From Rhodocyclales bacterium (GTDB taxonomy: Bacteria > Pseudomonadota > Gammaproteobacteria > Burkholderiales > Rhodocyclaceae): a stretch of 64,000 nucleotides of DNA. The translations under genes were made by a program, and so were the position numbers. The notes under the pieces were generated by a model. The model saw only the letters and a program-made list of their open reading frames with translations, did not search any database and was not told where the DNA came from. The stretch lies in contig JACRPA010000009.1 in assembly GCA_016214145.1 (NCBI GenBank), positions 108,772-172,771 of the forward strand. The letters run 5' to 3'. The number at the start of each line of letters is the position of its first letter. Position 1 is the stretch's first letter. This document shows positions 25,955 to 38,687 of this stretch, piece by piece.

Positions 25955-28651
25955 ATGCCCCCCACGATGGACAACCCCGCCCTGCTCGACCGCGCCCTTC
26001 CCCAGAGCCGCTTCCTGGCCCGCCTGATCGAGAGCCGCCCGGAGATCGGCGACGACCTCCGCGACAACCTGCAAACCCCCTGGACAGCGCAGTCGATGCG
26101 CGCCTTCCTCGCCGCCGCAGCGGCGGACGAGGCCGCGCTGCGCCCCGGGCTGCGCCGCCTGCGCGCGCAGGTGATGGCCCGCATCGTCGCGCGCGACCTG
26201 GCCGGCCTGGCGGACCTGGCCGAGGTGACCGAAACCATGACCGCCCTCGCCGAGGCGGCCGTCGATCATGCCGCCGCCGTTCTCTCCGCGGTTCTCATCG
26301 CCCGGCATGGCGCGCCGCGCGCGGCGACGGGCGAGGCACAGGAGCTGATCGTCGTCGGCATGGGCAAGCTGGGCGGGCGCGAACTCAACGTCTCCTCGGA
26401 CATCGACCTGATCTTCGTCTACCCCGAGGACGGCGAGACCGACGGCGACGGCCAGCGCCTGTCCAACTTCGAGTTCTTCGCGCGCCTCGGCCGCCAGCTG
26501 ATCGGCGCGCTGGCCGAGATGACCGGCGACGGCCAGGTCTTCCGCGTGGACATGCGCCTGCGGCCGAACGGCGACTCCGGCCCGCTGGTGGCGAGCTTCG
26601 ACATGCTGGAGAACTACTTCATCACCCAGGGCCGCGAGTGGGAGCGCTACGCCTGGATCAAGGCGCGGCCGCTGCGCGGGGCGCGCGGCGGCGACCTGGC
26701 GGCCGTCGCGCGGCCCTTCATCTTCCGCAAGTATCTCGACTACGGCGCCATCAACGCCATGCGCGAACTGCACGCGCAGATCCGCCGCGAGGTGGCGCGG
26801 CGCGACATGGCCAACAACATCAAGCTCGGCCCCGGCGGCATCCGCGAGATCGAGTTCATCGCCCAGGTGTTCCAGCTGATCCGCGGCGGCCGCGACAAGG
26901 CCCTGCAGATCCGGCCGACGCTGCCGGTGCTGGCCCTGCTGGCCGAACGCGGCATCCTCACCGGGGCGGCGGTGCGCGAACTGTCCGTCGCCTACCGCTT
27001 CCTGCGCAACCTCGAGCACCGCCTGCAATACCTCGACGATGCGCAGACGCACACCCTGCCGGAGAAGGCCGAGGACCATGCATTGATTGCGCGCGGCATG
27101 GGCTTCGCCGAATACGGCGCCCTGCTCGAGGAGCTCGACGACCACCGCGCCAACGTCAGCCGCCACTTCGAGGCCGTCTTCGCCGACCCCAACCGCAAGG
27201 GCCATGAACTGGCCGCCGTCTGGCAAGGCTGCGACGGCCACGAAAATGCGCAGGGGGCGGCGCAGGAACTGGCGCGCCTCGGCTACGGCGATGCCGCAGG
27301 CGGCGCGCAGCGCCTGGCCGGCATCCGCGGCGGCAACCGCTACCAGCAGATGCCGCCGGGCATCCGCGAACGCTTCGATGCGCTGGTGCCGCGCCTGATC
27401 GAGGCGGCGGCGGAAATGCCCAATCCCGACGCCACGCTGGCGCGCGGTCTCGACCTGCTGGAAGCGATCAGCCGCCGCGCCGCCTATCTGGCGCTGCTGC
27501 AGCAGTACCCCCAGGCCCTGCACAAGGTGGCGCAGCTGGTGAGCGCCTCCAGCTGGGCGGCGTCCTACCTCACCCGCCACCCGGTGCTGCTCGACGAGCT
27601 GCTCGATGCGCGCCTGCTCGAAGCCGCCCCCGACTGCGCGGCCTTCCGCGCCCAGCTCGCGCTGGACCTCGACGAGCACGAGCCGGACACCGAGCGGCAG
27701 ATGGACAGGATGCGCGAGGCCCATCACGCCCAGGTCTTCCGCCTGCTGACGCAGGATCTCGCCGGCCTGCTGCCCCTGGAAAAGCTCTCCGACCACCTCT
27801 CCGAGCTGGCCGACATCATGCTCGACCTCACGCTCCGGCTGGTCTGGCGCAAGCTGGCGAAGCGCCACCGCGATACGCCGAAATTCGCCGTCATCGCCTA
27901 CGGCAAGCTGGGCGGCAAGGAACTCGGCTACGCATCGGATCTCGACATCATCTTCCTCTTCGAGGACGAGGCGTCGGAAGCGCCGGAGCTCTACGCGCGA
28001 CTGGCGACGCGGCTCAACACATGGATCTCCAGCACGACGGCGGCCGGCATCCTCTTCCAGACCGACCTGCGCCTGCGGCCGAACGGCGAGTCCGGCCTGC
28101 TCGTCAGCTCGGTCGAGGCCTTCCGCCAGTACCAACTGGAATCGGCCTGGGTGTGGGAACACCAGGCCCTCACCCGCGCCCGCTTTTCGGCGGGGGACGC
28201 CGACATCGGACGCCAGTTCGAGGCCATCCGCATCGAGGTGCTGCGCAAGCCGCGCGACCTGGCGGAACTCAAGCGCGAAGTGAGCGCCATGCGCCAGAAG
28301 ATGGCCGATGCCCACGCCAACAAGAGCGCGCTGTTCGACATCAAGCACGACCGCGGCGGCCTCATCGACGTCGAGTTCATCGTGCAGGCCCTGGTGCTGG
28401 GCCACGCGCACGCGCACGCCGAACTCACCGGCAACCTCGGCAACCTGGCGCTCCTGAAGATCGCCGCCGGCCTCGGCCTCATCCCGGCCGGTCTCGCCGA
28501 GCGCGTGCGGGAAGCCTACCGCAGCTACCGCACGCTGCAGCACAGCCTGCGCCTGAACGACGCCCAGTACGCCCGCGTCGAACGCGGCGCCCTGGAGAAG
28601 GAAATCGGCAGCGTGCGGGAACTCTGGCGGACGGTGTTCGGCGGCGAATAA
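25955..28651 (+). CDS. glnE: Glutamine synthetase adenylyltransferase/deadenylylase
   Basis: 898 residues with the two nucleotidyltransferase domains of GlnE: KLGGRELNVSSDIDLIFVYPEDGET in the N-terminal deadenylylase half and KLGGKELGYASDLDIIFLFEDE in the C-terminal adenylylase half. It modifies glutamine synthetase in response to PII and glutamine, so it sets nitrogen flow in the same cell that uses the nitrate island downstream. The start could be ATG 25955 or ATG 25967; neither has a strong ribosome site. Confidence 0.96.
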   Translation: MPPTMDNPALLDRALPQSRFLARLIESRPEIGDDLRDNLQTPWTAQSMRAFLAAAAADEAALRPGLRRLRAQVMARIVARDLAGLADLAEVTETMTALAEAAVDHAAAVLSAVLIARHGAPRAATGEAQELIVVGMGKLGGRELNVSSDIDLIFVYPEDGETDGDGQRLSNFEFFARLGRQLIGALAEMTGDGQVFRVDMRLRPNGDSGPLVASFDMLENYFITQGREWERYAWIKARPLRGARGGDLAAVARPFIFRKYLDYGAINAMRELHAQIRREVARRDMANNIKLGPGGIREIEFIAQVFQLIRGGRDKALQIRPTLPVLALLAERGILTGAAVRELSVAYRFLRNLEHRLQYLDDAQTHTLPEKAEDHALIARGMGFAEYGALLEELDDHRANVSRHFEAVFADPNRKGHELAAVWQGCDGHENAQGAAQELARLGYGDAAGGAQRLAGIRGGNRYQQMPPGIRERFDALVPRLIEAAAEMPNPDATLARGLDLLEAISRRAAYLALLQQYPQALHKVAQLVSASSWAASYLTRHPVLLDELLDARLLEAAPDCAAFRAQLALDLDEHEPDTERQMDRMREAHHAQVFRLLTQDLAGLLPLEKLSDHLSELADIMLDLTLRLVWRKLAKRHRDTPKFAVIAYGKLGGKELGYASDLDIIFLFEDEASEAPELYARLATRLNTWISSTTAAGILFQTDLRLRPNGESGLLVSSVEAFRQYQLESAWVWEHQALTRARFSAGDADIGRQFEAIRIEVLRKPRDLAELKREVSAMRQKMADAHANKSALFDIKHDRGGLIDVEFIVQALVLGHAHAHAELTGNLGNLALLKIAAGLGLIPAGLAERVREAYRSYRTLQHSLRLNDAQYARVERGALEKEIGSVRELWRTVFGGE

Positions 28652-28774
28652 CCCCGCCGGCTTCAAGGTCGCGGATTCCGGGCCGTAGAATTAAACTGTA
28701 GGCGCGTGGCGCAATGCGTCGCGCGTCCGAAGCGGCCCTCCCGGAACCGTCCGGATCCCTGATCGAGGAATCAG

Positions 28775-30475
28775 ATGCAAGCCTTTCGTCCGGCCCTGCT
28801 CATCGCCGCCATCTATGGAGTGGCCGGGCTGCTCTGGATCTTCCTCAGCGACGCCCTCCTCGCCGGACTGGCGGGTGAAAATGCCGCCGAGCTCACCCGC
28901 TACCAGACGCTGAAGGGCTCGGCCTTCGTGCTGGCGACGGCCCTGCTGGTGTATTGGCTGGTGGTCCGCGCGCTGCGCCGCCAGGCCGAGGCGGAGCGCT
29001 CGCTGCGCGACAGCGAGGCGCGCTTCCGCGCCATTTTCGACCATGCGCTCGACGGCATCGCCCTCGCCGGCACCGAAGACAAACGCTTCGTCATCGCCAA
29101 CGCGTCCTTCCTTCGCATGACCGGCTACAGCCCCGAGGAAATGCCCGGCCTCGGCATCTCGGCCATCCACCCGGCGGCAGACCTGCCCCATGTGGTCGCC
29201 CAGTTCGAGCGCCAGGCGCGCCGGGAGATCGTTCTCGCCCGCGACATCCCCGTGCTGCGCAAGGACGGCAGCGTGTTCCAGGCCGACGTCAACTCCTGGC
29301 CGGTCACGGTGGGCGGCAAGTCCTATCTGCTCGGCGTGTTCCGCGACGTCACCGAGCGCAACCGCACCGAGGATCAACTGCGCAAGCTGTTCCTCGCCGT
29401 GGAGCAGAGCCCGGAGAGCATCGTCATCACCGACCTCGAGCCGCGCATCGAGTACGTCAATGCCGCCTTTACCCGGGTCAGCGGCTATTCGCGCGAAGAG
29501 GCGCTCGGCCGGAATCCGAACATGCTGCAATCAGGGCAGACCTCGGCGGAGACCCACCGCGGCCTCTGGGCGGCGCTGGTCGCGGGCGACATCTGGCAGG
29601 GAGAGCTCATCAACAAGCGCAAGAACGGCGAGATCTACACCGAGTGGGCCAGCATCTCGCCGGTGCGCCAGCCGGACGGGCGCATCACCCACTACCTGGC
29701 GGTGAAAAGCGACATCACCGAAAGGAAGCGCATGGACGCCGAACTGGCGCGCCACCGCGATCACCTGGAAGAACTGGTAAACGAACGCACTGCGGCGCTG
29801 GCGCGCGCCAATCGCGAGCTGGAATCCTTCTCCTATTCCATTTCGCACGACCTGCGCGCGCCGCTGCGGGCCATCAACGGCTTCGCGCAGATACTCATCG
29901 AAGACCGCCGCGACAGCTGGAAAGACGAGGATCGCAATCATCTCGACCGCATCGTCCTCGCCTCCAACAGGATGGGGCAGCTCATCGACGACATCCTGGA
30001 GTTCTCGCGGATATCGCGCGCCGAATTCGAAATGGCCGCGGTGGACATGGGCGGACTCGCGCAGGCCTGCCTGCACGATCTGGCCGCCGACTATCCGGCG
30101 GCGCAGGTCGACATCGGCGGCCTGCCCGCGGCGACGGGCGACGCGGCCGCGCTGCGGCAGGTGTTCGCCAACCTGATCGGCAACGCCCTCAAGTACTCCT
30201 CGAAGAAGGACTCGCCGAGGATCGAGATCGGCGCACGGGAAGCCGAAGGGGAAACCGTCTATTTCGTGCGGGACAACGGCGCCGGCTTCAACATGGAATA
30301 TGCGCAGCGCCTCTTCGGCGTCTTCCAGCGCGTGCACACCGACGCCGAGTTTCCCGGCACCGGCGTCGGCCTGGCCATCGTCAAGAACATCGTCGAGCGG
30401 CACGGCGGCCGGGTCTGGGCCGAAGCGGCGAAGGACGAAGGGGCGACCTTCCACTTCACCCTCGACGGCCGCTGA
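28775..30475 (+). CDS. Membrane sensor kinase with two PAS domains
   Basis: 566 residues. Two N-terminal helices (about 8-28 and 48-66) flank a short periplasmic loop. PAS/PAC 1 (about 80-190) and PAS/PAC 2 (about 200-315) follow, then a coiled coil and HisKA with His358 in ISHDLRAPLR. The ATPase domain has LIGNALKYS, DNGAGFNMEYAQRLFGVFQR and GTGVGLAIVKN. The kinase core is strikingly similar to 1768-3558, suggesting duplication within the genome. There is no adjacent response regulator, so the partner is elsewhere. A GAGGA site precedes ATG 28775. Confidence 0.9.
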   Translation: MQAFRPALLIAAIYGVAGLLWIFLSDALLAGLAGENAAELTRYQTLKGSAFVLATALLVYWLVVRALRRQAEAERSLRDSEARFRAIFDHALDGIALAGTEDKRFVIANASFLRMTGYSPEEMPGLGISAIHPAADLPHVVAQFERQARREIVLARDIPVLRKDGSVFQADVNSWPVTVGGKSYLLGVFRDVTERNRTEDQLRKLFLAVEQSPESIVITDLEPRIEYVNAAFTRVSGYSREEALGRNPNMLQSGQTSAETHRGLWAALVAGDIWQGELINKRKNGEIYTEWASISPVRQPDGRITHYLAVKSDITERKRMDAELARHRDHLEELVNERTAALARANRELESFSYSISHDLRAPLRAINGFAQILIEDRRDSWKDEDRNHLDRIVLASNRMGQLIDDILEFSRISRAEFEMAAVDMGGLAQACLHDLAADYPAAQVDIGGLPAATGDAAALRQVFANLIGNALKYSSKKDSPRIEIGAREAEGETVYFVRDNGAGFNMEYAQRLFGVFQRVHTDAEFPGTGVGLAIVKNIVERHGGRVWAEAAKDEGATFHFTLDGR

Positions 30476-30547
30476 TTGGCAGCTTGCGCAACTTCTCCCC
30501 TGCCCGGGCAACTGGTTGCGCCACCGGAAGGATGCTAAATTGCCGCC

Positions 30548-31042
30548 ATGTTCTATCTTGACCTGTTCGCCGAACTGGAACGCGAAGGCGTGCGCTATCT
30601 GCTGGTGGGCGGGCTGGCGCTGAACATTCACGGCGTCGAGCGCGCCACAATGGATGTGGATCTGATGCTGGCGCTGGACTCGCGCAACCTGAACGGATTC
30701 TTCAATGCCGCCCGAACCCTGGGGCTCGTTCCCGTCCTGCCGGTTGCACTGTCGGATTTCGCCGACCCGGAAAAATTGCGCCAGTGGATCGAGGACAAGC
30801 ACATGCTCGCCTTCGCGCTGCGGCCGCCCCGTTCCAGCGACCCCACGCTCGACATCCTGGTGCAGCCCAAGGTGGATTTCGAATCCGCCTGGAGCCGCCG
30901 CATCGAGAAGGACCTCGGCGCGACCCGCGTCAGGCTGGCGGCCATCGACGATCTCATCGCCCTGAAAACCGGCACAGGACGGAAACGCGACGAAGCGGAC
31001 ATCGTGGCGCTGCGCCGCCTCAGGGAACTGGGGCTGGGCTGA
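30548..31042 (+). CDS. Nucleotidyltransferase-like protein (AbiEii-type fold)
   Basis: 164 residues. The sequence LLVGGLALNIHGVERATMDVDLMLAL has the GG...H...R.T.D.D pattern of minimal nucleotidyltransferases related to AbiEii and MenT-like toxins. IDDLIALKTGTGRKRDEADI is the matching downstream motif (lysine plus R..D..D). The overlapping 65-residue gene that follows makes a toxin/antitoxin-like or substrate/adaptor pair plausible. There is no proof of activity, and it could also be a housekeeping-type tRNA or protein modifier. Confidence 0.75.
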   Translation: MFYLDLFAELEREGVRYLLVGGLALNIHGVERATMDVDLMLALDSRNLNGFFNAARTLGLVPVLPVALSDFADPEKLRQWIEDKHMLAFALRPPRSSDPTLDILVQPKVDFESAWSRRIEKDLGATRVRLAAIDDLIALKTGTGRKRDEADIVALRRLRELGLG

Positions 31043-31239
31043 TGGACAAGGTGGATTTCTCCTACGAGATCGCCGACGAACGGCTGATAGCCTACAGCCG
31101 CCTTGCGCCGCTCGACCGCCTGCGCTGGCTCGACGAAGTGCGGCGCTTCACCCTGCTGGTGCGCGCCGCGCCGCCTGTCCCGCATGCCGCGGCCTCCGCG
31201 GAAGACGTCCACCCGGAAAAACCCGCCGGCGAACGATAA
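31042..31239 (+). CDS. Small partner of the nucleotidyltransferase gene, unknown function
   Basis: 65 residues, starting MDKVDFSYEIADERL, with its ATG sharing the last base of the upstream stop (TGATG). The middle (PLDRLRWLDEVRRFTLLVRAA) is an amphipathic helix; the tail is proline/alanine-rich. No domain is recognised. Translational coupling and constant small size suggest a binding partner of the nucleotidyltransferase. It is convergent with the aminotransferase gene 12 bases away. Confidence 0.65.
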   Translation: MDKVDFSYEIADERLIAYSRLAPLDRLRWLDEVRRFTLLVRAAPPVPHAAASAEDVHPEKPAGER

Positions 31240-31251
31240 GCGCCGCGACGC

Positions 31252-32409
31252 TTACACCTTGCGCAGCCTCTCGCCCGCCTTCGCCAGCGTCTCCTCGCCC
31301 TTGGCGAAGCAGAAGCGGATCACGCGGTCGTCGCGCCCGTCGCGATAAAAAGCGGAGAAGGGGATCGCCGCCACGCCGTGCTCTTTCGTCAGGCGTTCGA
31401 CGAAGGCGCGGTCCGGCGCGTCGGAGATCGCGTCGTAGCGCACCGACTGGAAATAGGTGCCCGGGCAGGGCAGCGGCGCGAAGCGCGAGCCTGCCAGCTG
31501 CTGCCTGAAGAAGTCGCGTTTTTCCTGATAGAAATCCGCCAGGCCGAGGTAGCGTTCCTTCTCCTGCATGAATTCCGCCAGCGCCAGCTGCATCGGATGG
31601 TTCACGCAGAAGACGACGAACTGGTGCGCCTTGCGGAACTCCGCCATCAGCTCGCGCGGCGCCAGGCAGTAGGCGATCTTCCAGCCGGTGACGTGATAGG
31701 TCTTGCCGAACGAGGAAATGACGAAGCTTCTTTCCGCCAGGCCCGGGTAGCGCACCACGCTCTCGTGGCGCTGCCCGTCGAAGACGATGTGCTCGTACAC
31801 CTCGTCGGCGACGACGACGATGTTCGTGCCGCGCACCAGCGCCTCCAGCGCCCGCATGTCCGCGGCGTCCCACACCGCGCCGCTCGGGTTGTGCGGCGTG
31901 TTGATGACGATCATGCGCGTCCTCGGCGTGATCAGCGCGCGCACCTCGTCCCAGTCGGGACGATACTCCGGAAAAGTCAGTCTGCAGGATACGGCGCGGC
32001 CGCCGTTCAGTTCGATCGACGGCACGTAGGAGTCGTACACCGGCTCGAAGACGATCACCTCGTCGCCCGGCCGCACCAGCGCCGCCACCGCCGTGAAGAT
32101 GGCCTGCGTCGCGCCCGCCGTGACGGTGATTTCATCCTCCGCGTCGAAAGTCAGTCCGTAGAGGACGGCGACCTTCTCCGCGATGGCCTCGCGCAGGGGC
32201 AGCGCGCCGGCCATCGGCGCGTACTGGTTGGCGCCGGCGCGCATGTGCTTCGCCACCAGATCGAACAGCGCCTGCGGCGCCGAGAAATCCGGGAAGCCCT
32301 GCGACAGGTTGATGGCGCCGTGCTGCGCCGCCAGGCGCGACATGACGGTGAAGATGGTGGTGCCCACCCAGGGCAGGCGCGAATCGATCGGAGCAGGAAA
32401 GGTCGGCAT
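31252..32409 (-). CDS. PLP-dependent aminotransferase, methionine-aminotransferase type
   Basis: 385 residues of fold-type I class I/II aminotransferases. INLSQGFPDF, VNTPHNPSG-like INTPHNPSGAVW, DEVYEHIVFDG and the PLP-lysine motif SSFGKTYHVTGWKIAYC are diagnostic for the YbdL/MtnE/kynurenine-aminotransferase group. Members transaminate methionine, glutamine or KMTB. The divergent neighbour mtnA makes a role in methylthio recycling attractive but unproven. ATG 32409 is the family start; the longer open frame overlaps mtnA and is discarded. Two copies of the bipartite motif lie inside. Confidence 0.85.
   Translation of the reverse strand: MPTFPAPIDSRLPWVGTTIFTVMSRLAAQHGAINLSQGFPDFSAPQALFDLVAKHMRAGANQYAPMAGALPLREAIAEKVAVLYGLTFDAEDEITVTAGATQAIFTAVAALVRPGDEVIVFEPVYDSYVPSIELNGGRAVSCRLTFPEYRPDWDEVRALITPRTRMIVINTPHNPSGAVWDAADMRALEALVRGTNIVVVADEVYEHIVFDGQRHESVVRYPGLAERSFVISSFGKTYHVTGWKIAYCLAPRELMAEFRKAHQFVVFCVNHPMQLALAEFMQEKERYLGLADFYQEKRDFFRQQLAGSRFAPLPCPGTYFQSVRYDAISDAPDRAFVERLTKEHGVAAIPFSAFYRDGRDDRVIRFCFAKGEETLAKAGERLRKV
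31973..31997 (+). repeat. Bipartite motif AAAGTCAG-N10-ACGGCGA
   Basis: The right half ends in C instead of A; core TCTGCAGGAT. It is in the aminotransferase gene, 174 bases from the next copy. Confidence 0.75.
32147..32171 (+). repeat. Bipartite motif AAAGTCAG-N10-ACGGCGA
   Basis: Both halves are exact; core TCCGTAGAGG. It is the second copy in the aminotransferase gene. Confidence 0.8.
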
Positions 32410-32458
32410 GGCCGGATTGTGCCACGGCTGTCCAAAGTCAAGCCCCCGTGCCTTGCCT

Positions 32459-32516
32459 GTAGGAGCGGGCTTGCCCGCGATATCGGCCTTGCGACCGCGG
32501 GCAAGCCCGCTCATAC
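32459..32516. repeat. REP-like palindrome
   Basis: Arms at 32459-32480 and 32495-32516 of the GTAGGAGCGGGCTTGCC type, with one mismatch (TCATAC). It lies between the divergent aminotransferase and mtnA genes, leaving only 40 bases for the mtnA promoter. Confidence 0.85.
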
Positions 32517-32556
32517 AGGAGGGTAATCCCGGCCGGTAAGCTACAATCGGCCAGCA

Positions 32557-33608
<1,052 letters not shown>

Positions 33609-33612
<4 letters not shown>

Positions 33613-34247
33613 CCCAGATGGAATCGAGAGAAGCAATCGTCGCCGCCGTGCGCGCGCTGACGGCGCACAACCTCAACCGCGGCACGGCCGGCAACGTCAG
33701 CGCGCGCTGGAACGAGGGCTTCCTCGTCACGCCGACCGGCCTCGCCGGCGACGAGATGCAGCCGGGCGACATCGTGCCGATGGCCATGGACGGCAGCTGG
33801 CAGGGCGCGCGCAAGCCCTCCTCCGAATGGCGCTTCCACCGCGACCTCTATGCCGCGCGCGCCGAGGCCGGCGCCATCGTGCACGCCCACGCGCCCTTCG
33901 CCACCGCACTGGCCTGCATCGGCGCCGACATCCCGCCCTTCCACTACATGATCGCCCGCTTCGGCGGCAGCACGGTGCGCTGCGCCGCCTACGCCACTTT
34001 CGGTACGCAGGAATTGTCCGACGCCGCACTCGCCGCGCTCGACGGCCGCTGCGCCTGCCTGCTCGCCAACCACGGCCTGCTGGTCTTCGGCCGCGACCTG
34101 CGCCACGCGCTCGACCTCGCCGTCGAATTCGAGTCCCTCTGCGAGCAGTACTGGCGCGCCCTGCAGATCGGCCGGCCGGTGCTGCTGCCGGACAGCGAGA
34201 TGGAAGTCGTGCTGGAGAAGTTCAGGACTTACGGACAGCAGGTCTAG
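33609..34247 (+). CDS. Class II aldolase, Ald2-like (methylthioribulose-1-P aldolase candidate)
   Basis: 212 residues of the class II aldolase/adducin family. The N-terminal LNRGTAGNVSAR...GFLVTPTGL and KPSSEWRFHRDLYAARAEAGAIVHAHAPFATALA resemble fuculose-phosphate aldolases and the Ald2 enzymes of the DHAP shunt more than the MtnB dehydratase. Zinc ligands are HAH near residue 95 and the later histidine in LLANHGLLVFG. With mtnA overlapping upstream, the likely reaction splits methylthioribulose 1-phosphate into DHAP and 2-methylthioacetaldehyde. MtnB remains the main alternative. Confidence 0.78.
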
Positions 34248-34358
34248 TCCCGCATCGCAACGGCATTTCCTTTCACCCCGTCCGCATAGCCGCCGCAAAG
34301 CCCGTCGTCGCCGGGTTTTTCTGGCAAGATCGTTTGAATATCAGAAAAGGGAGGCATC

Positions 34359-36544
<2,186 letters not shown>

Positions 36545-36548
<4 letters not shown>

Positions 36549-36919
36549 GCGAAGCGCAGACCGTCCTCATCGTCGAGGACAGCGAGACCGACCGCCTGAT
36601 CGTGCGGCTGTTCCTGGAGCAGGCCGGCTATCGCGTGCTGGAGGCCGACAGCGCGGAGTCGGGCCTGGAACTGTGCAGCCGCACCCGGCCGGACCTGCTG
36701 CTGATCGACGGGCTGCTGCCGTTCATGGACGGCTTCCAGATGACGCGCGCCCTGCGCGCCATTCCCGAATACCGCGACACCCCCCTGCTCATCCTGTCCG
36801 GGCTGGAAGAGCCGGAGTGGCCGGCCCGCGCGCTCGACGCCGGCGCCACGGGATTCATCCTCAAGTCGAACGACTGGGACGGGCTCGTCGCCCGGATCAG
36901 GCAATACCTGGCGCCGTAG
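36545..36919 (+). CDS. Single-domain response regulator
   Basis: 124 residues, receiver domain only. Acidic residues VEDSETD, phosphorylatable Asp55 in [12 protein letters not shown], a serine in [10 protein letters not shown] and a lysine in FILKSND are present. It overlaps the hybrid kinase stop (ATGA) and must be translated with it. Without an output domain it would relay phosphate or bind a target protein, CheY-like. Its last 23 bases overlap the convergent dehydrogenase gene. Confidence 0.9.
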
Positions 36920-37787
36920 CCAGCGACTCGCCTTCCAGCACCCGCAGCAGGCTCGACGTGTCCTCGCGGCCCCAGCCCTGCGCCATCAGCGCATTCAACT
37001 GCTGCCACACCTGCGCGGCGACGGGCAGCGGCGCGCCGAGCGCGGCGGCCTCGTTCATGAGGATGCCGAAGTCCTTGTGGTGCAGGCGCGCTTCGACGCC
37101 GGCCTTGAAGTCGCGCGCCGCCATTTTCGTGCCGAAGAATTCAAGCACGCGGCTGGCGGCCGAGCCGCCCGACAGCGCCTGCCGCACTCTCGCCGGATCG
37201 ACGTCGGCTTTCTCCGCCAGCAGCAGGGCTTCCGCCACCGCCTCGATGCAGGACACCATGATCATCTGGTTGCAGGCCTTCGCCACCTGGCCGGCGCCGG
37301 AGGGGCCGATGTGCACGATGGTCTTGCCGAGCTTTTCCAGCAGCGGCCGCACGCGCTCCAGCACCTCGCTCTTGCCGCCGGCCATGATCGCCAGCGTGGC
37401 GTTGATGGCGCCCTGCTCGCCGCCGGAGACCGGCGCGTCGAGCATCTCGATGCCGCGTTCGCCAAGCTTCGCCGCGATGTGACGCGCCGTGCCGGGCGGG
37501 ATGGTGCCCATGTCCACCAGCACCGTGCCTGGCCTGGCGCCGTGAATGATGCCGCCCTCGCCCAGCGCCACGTCCTCGACGTCGGCGCCGGTGGTGACCA
37601 TGGTGAACACCACGTCGCTGTTCGCCGCCACCTCGACCGGCGAGGCACGCCGCGTCGCGCCGGCATCGACCAGCGGCTGCGCCGATTCGGCGCGCCGCGC
37701 GCAGACCGACAGCGCGTGGCCGGCCCTGAGAAGATGCAGGGCCATCGGGCGCCCCATGGCGCCGAGGCCGATGAAGCCGACCCTCAC
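36897..37787 (-). CDS. Beta-hydroxyacid dehydrogenase, GlxR/MmsB family (second of pair)
   Basis: 296 residues. GFIGLGAMGRPMA is the NAD(P)-binding start; DAPVSGGEQGA is the substrate loop; GPSGAGQVAKACNQ carries the catalytic lysine. The family reduces tartronate semialdehyde or oxidises 3-hydroxyisobutyrate; the exact substrate cannot be told from sequence. The ATG overlaps the stop of its paralogue (37784-37787). No glyoxylate carboligase gene is nearby. Confidence 0.85.
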   Translation of the reverse strand: MRVGFIGLGAMGRPMALHLLRAGHALSVCARRAESAQPLVDAGATRRASPVEVAANSDVVFTMVTTGADVEDVALGEGGIIHGARPGTVLVDMGTIPPGTARHIAAKLGERGIEMLDAPVSGGEQGAINATLAIMAGGKSEVLERVRPLLEKLGKTIVHIGPSGAGQVAKACNQMIMVSCIEAVAEALLLAEKADVDPARVRQALSGGSAASRVLEFFGTKMAARDFKAGVEARLHHKDFGILMNEAAALGAPLPVAAQVWQQLNALMAQGWGREDTSSLLRVLEGESLATAPGIA

Positions 37788-38662
37788 TCCTTGATTCCGG
37801 CCATGCCTTCGATGAGCTTGATCACCGCCATGTTGTCCTCCTCGCCCATGCCGCTGCCGACCATGGCGTTGAACAGCTGCGAGGCGACGGCGGCGCCGGG
37901 CATGGCCAGGCCCAGTTCGTGCGCGCTCTGCAGCACGATGCGCAGGTCCTTCTGCTGCATCCAGGCCTTGAAGCCGGGCTTCCAGTTGCGCTCCAGCATC
38001 TTCTTGCCGTGGTGGTCGAGGATCTTGCTGTTGGCGAAGCCGCCGAGCAGCGCCTCGCGCACCCTGGCGCCGTCCACGCCCGACTTCTTCGCGAAAGTCA
38101 GCGCCTCCGCCACGGCGAGCATGGTCATCGCCACCACCGTCTGGTTGCAGGCCTTGGTCACCTGGCCGGCGCCGGAAGCGCCGACCAGCGTCACGCTCTT
38201 GCCCATCAGCTCGTAGAGGGGCCGGGCCTGCGCGAAGGCCGCTTCCTCGCCGCCGACCATGAAGGAGAGCGCGGCATTGATGGCGCCGACCTCGCCGCCC
38301 GACACCGGCGCATCGAGGAAGTGCATGCCGTGCTCCTTCAGCCGCACGGCGATGCGGCGCGCCGCGCCCGGCGCGATGGTGCTGGAATCCGACACCACCA
38401 GGCCGCGCTTGCCGCTCTCGACGATGCCGCCCGGGCCGAGGCAGACCTGCTCGACGTCGGGCGCGTCCGCCACCATGGTGAACACCATGTCGGCGTGCTT
38501 CGCCACCTCGGCCGGGCTGACGTGGGCGTGCGCGCCGAACTGGGCGAAGGGCTCCAGCGAGGCGGTGCGCCGCGCCCAGATGTGCAGGGTGTGGCCGCCG
38601 CGGGCGACGTTGATGGCCATGGGGCGTCCCATGAGGCCGAGGCCGATGAATCCGATGTTCAT
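37784..38662 (-). CDS. Beta-hydroxyacid dehydrogenase, GlxR/MmsB family (first of pair)
   Basis: 292 residues, clearly paralogous to the following gene: GFIGLGLMGRPMAINVARGG, DAPVSGGEVGAIN, GASGAGQVTKACNQ with the catalytic lysine. The arginine-rich stretch after the second beta strand (WARRTASL) favours NADP(H). It is probably a 2-hydroxy-3-oxopropionate reductase or relative. Tandem duplicates with a four-base overlap could give two specificities or a heteromer. Confidence 0.85.
   Translation of the reverse strand: MNIGFIGLGLMGRPMAINVARGGHTLHIWARRTASLEPFAQFGAHAHVSPAEVAKHADMVFTMVADAPDVEQVCLGPGGIVESGKRGLVVSDSSTIAPGAARRIAVRLKEHGMHFLDAPVSGGEVGAINAALSFMVGGEEAAFAQARPLYELMGKSVTLVGASGAGQVTKACNQTVVAMTMLAVAEALTFAKKSGVDGARVREALLGGFANSKILDHHGKKMLERNWKPGFKAWMQQKDLRIVLQSAHELGLAMPGAAVASQLFNAMVGSGMGEEDNMAVIKLIEGMAGIKE
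38094..38118 (+). repeat. Bipartite motif AAAGTCAG-N10-ACGGCGA
   Basis: Both halves exact; core CGCCTCCGCC. Inside the first dehydrogenase gene. Confidence 0.75.
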
Positions 38663-38687
38663 TTGTTATCTCCTCTGTGATGCCGCG

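Noticed and set aside
25864..26238. A 125-residue N-terminal extension of YhdP
   Set aside because: It overlaps glnE, is arginine/serine-rich, and precedes the natural membrane anchor start at ATG 25863.
25937..28666. A 909-residue open frame antisense to glnE, and similar long frames antisense to nasA, nirB, sulP and others
   Set aside because: They mirror clear conserved genes, have arginine-, histidine- or valine-rich composition without domains, and arise from high GC at third positions.
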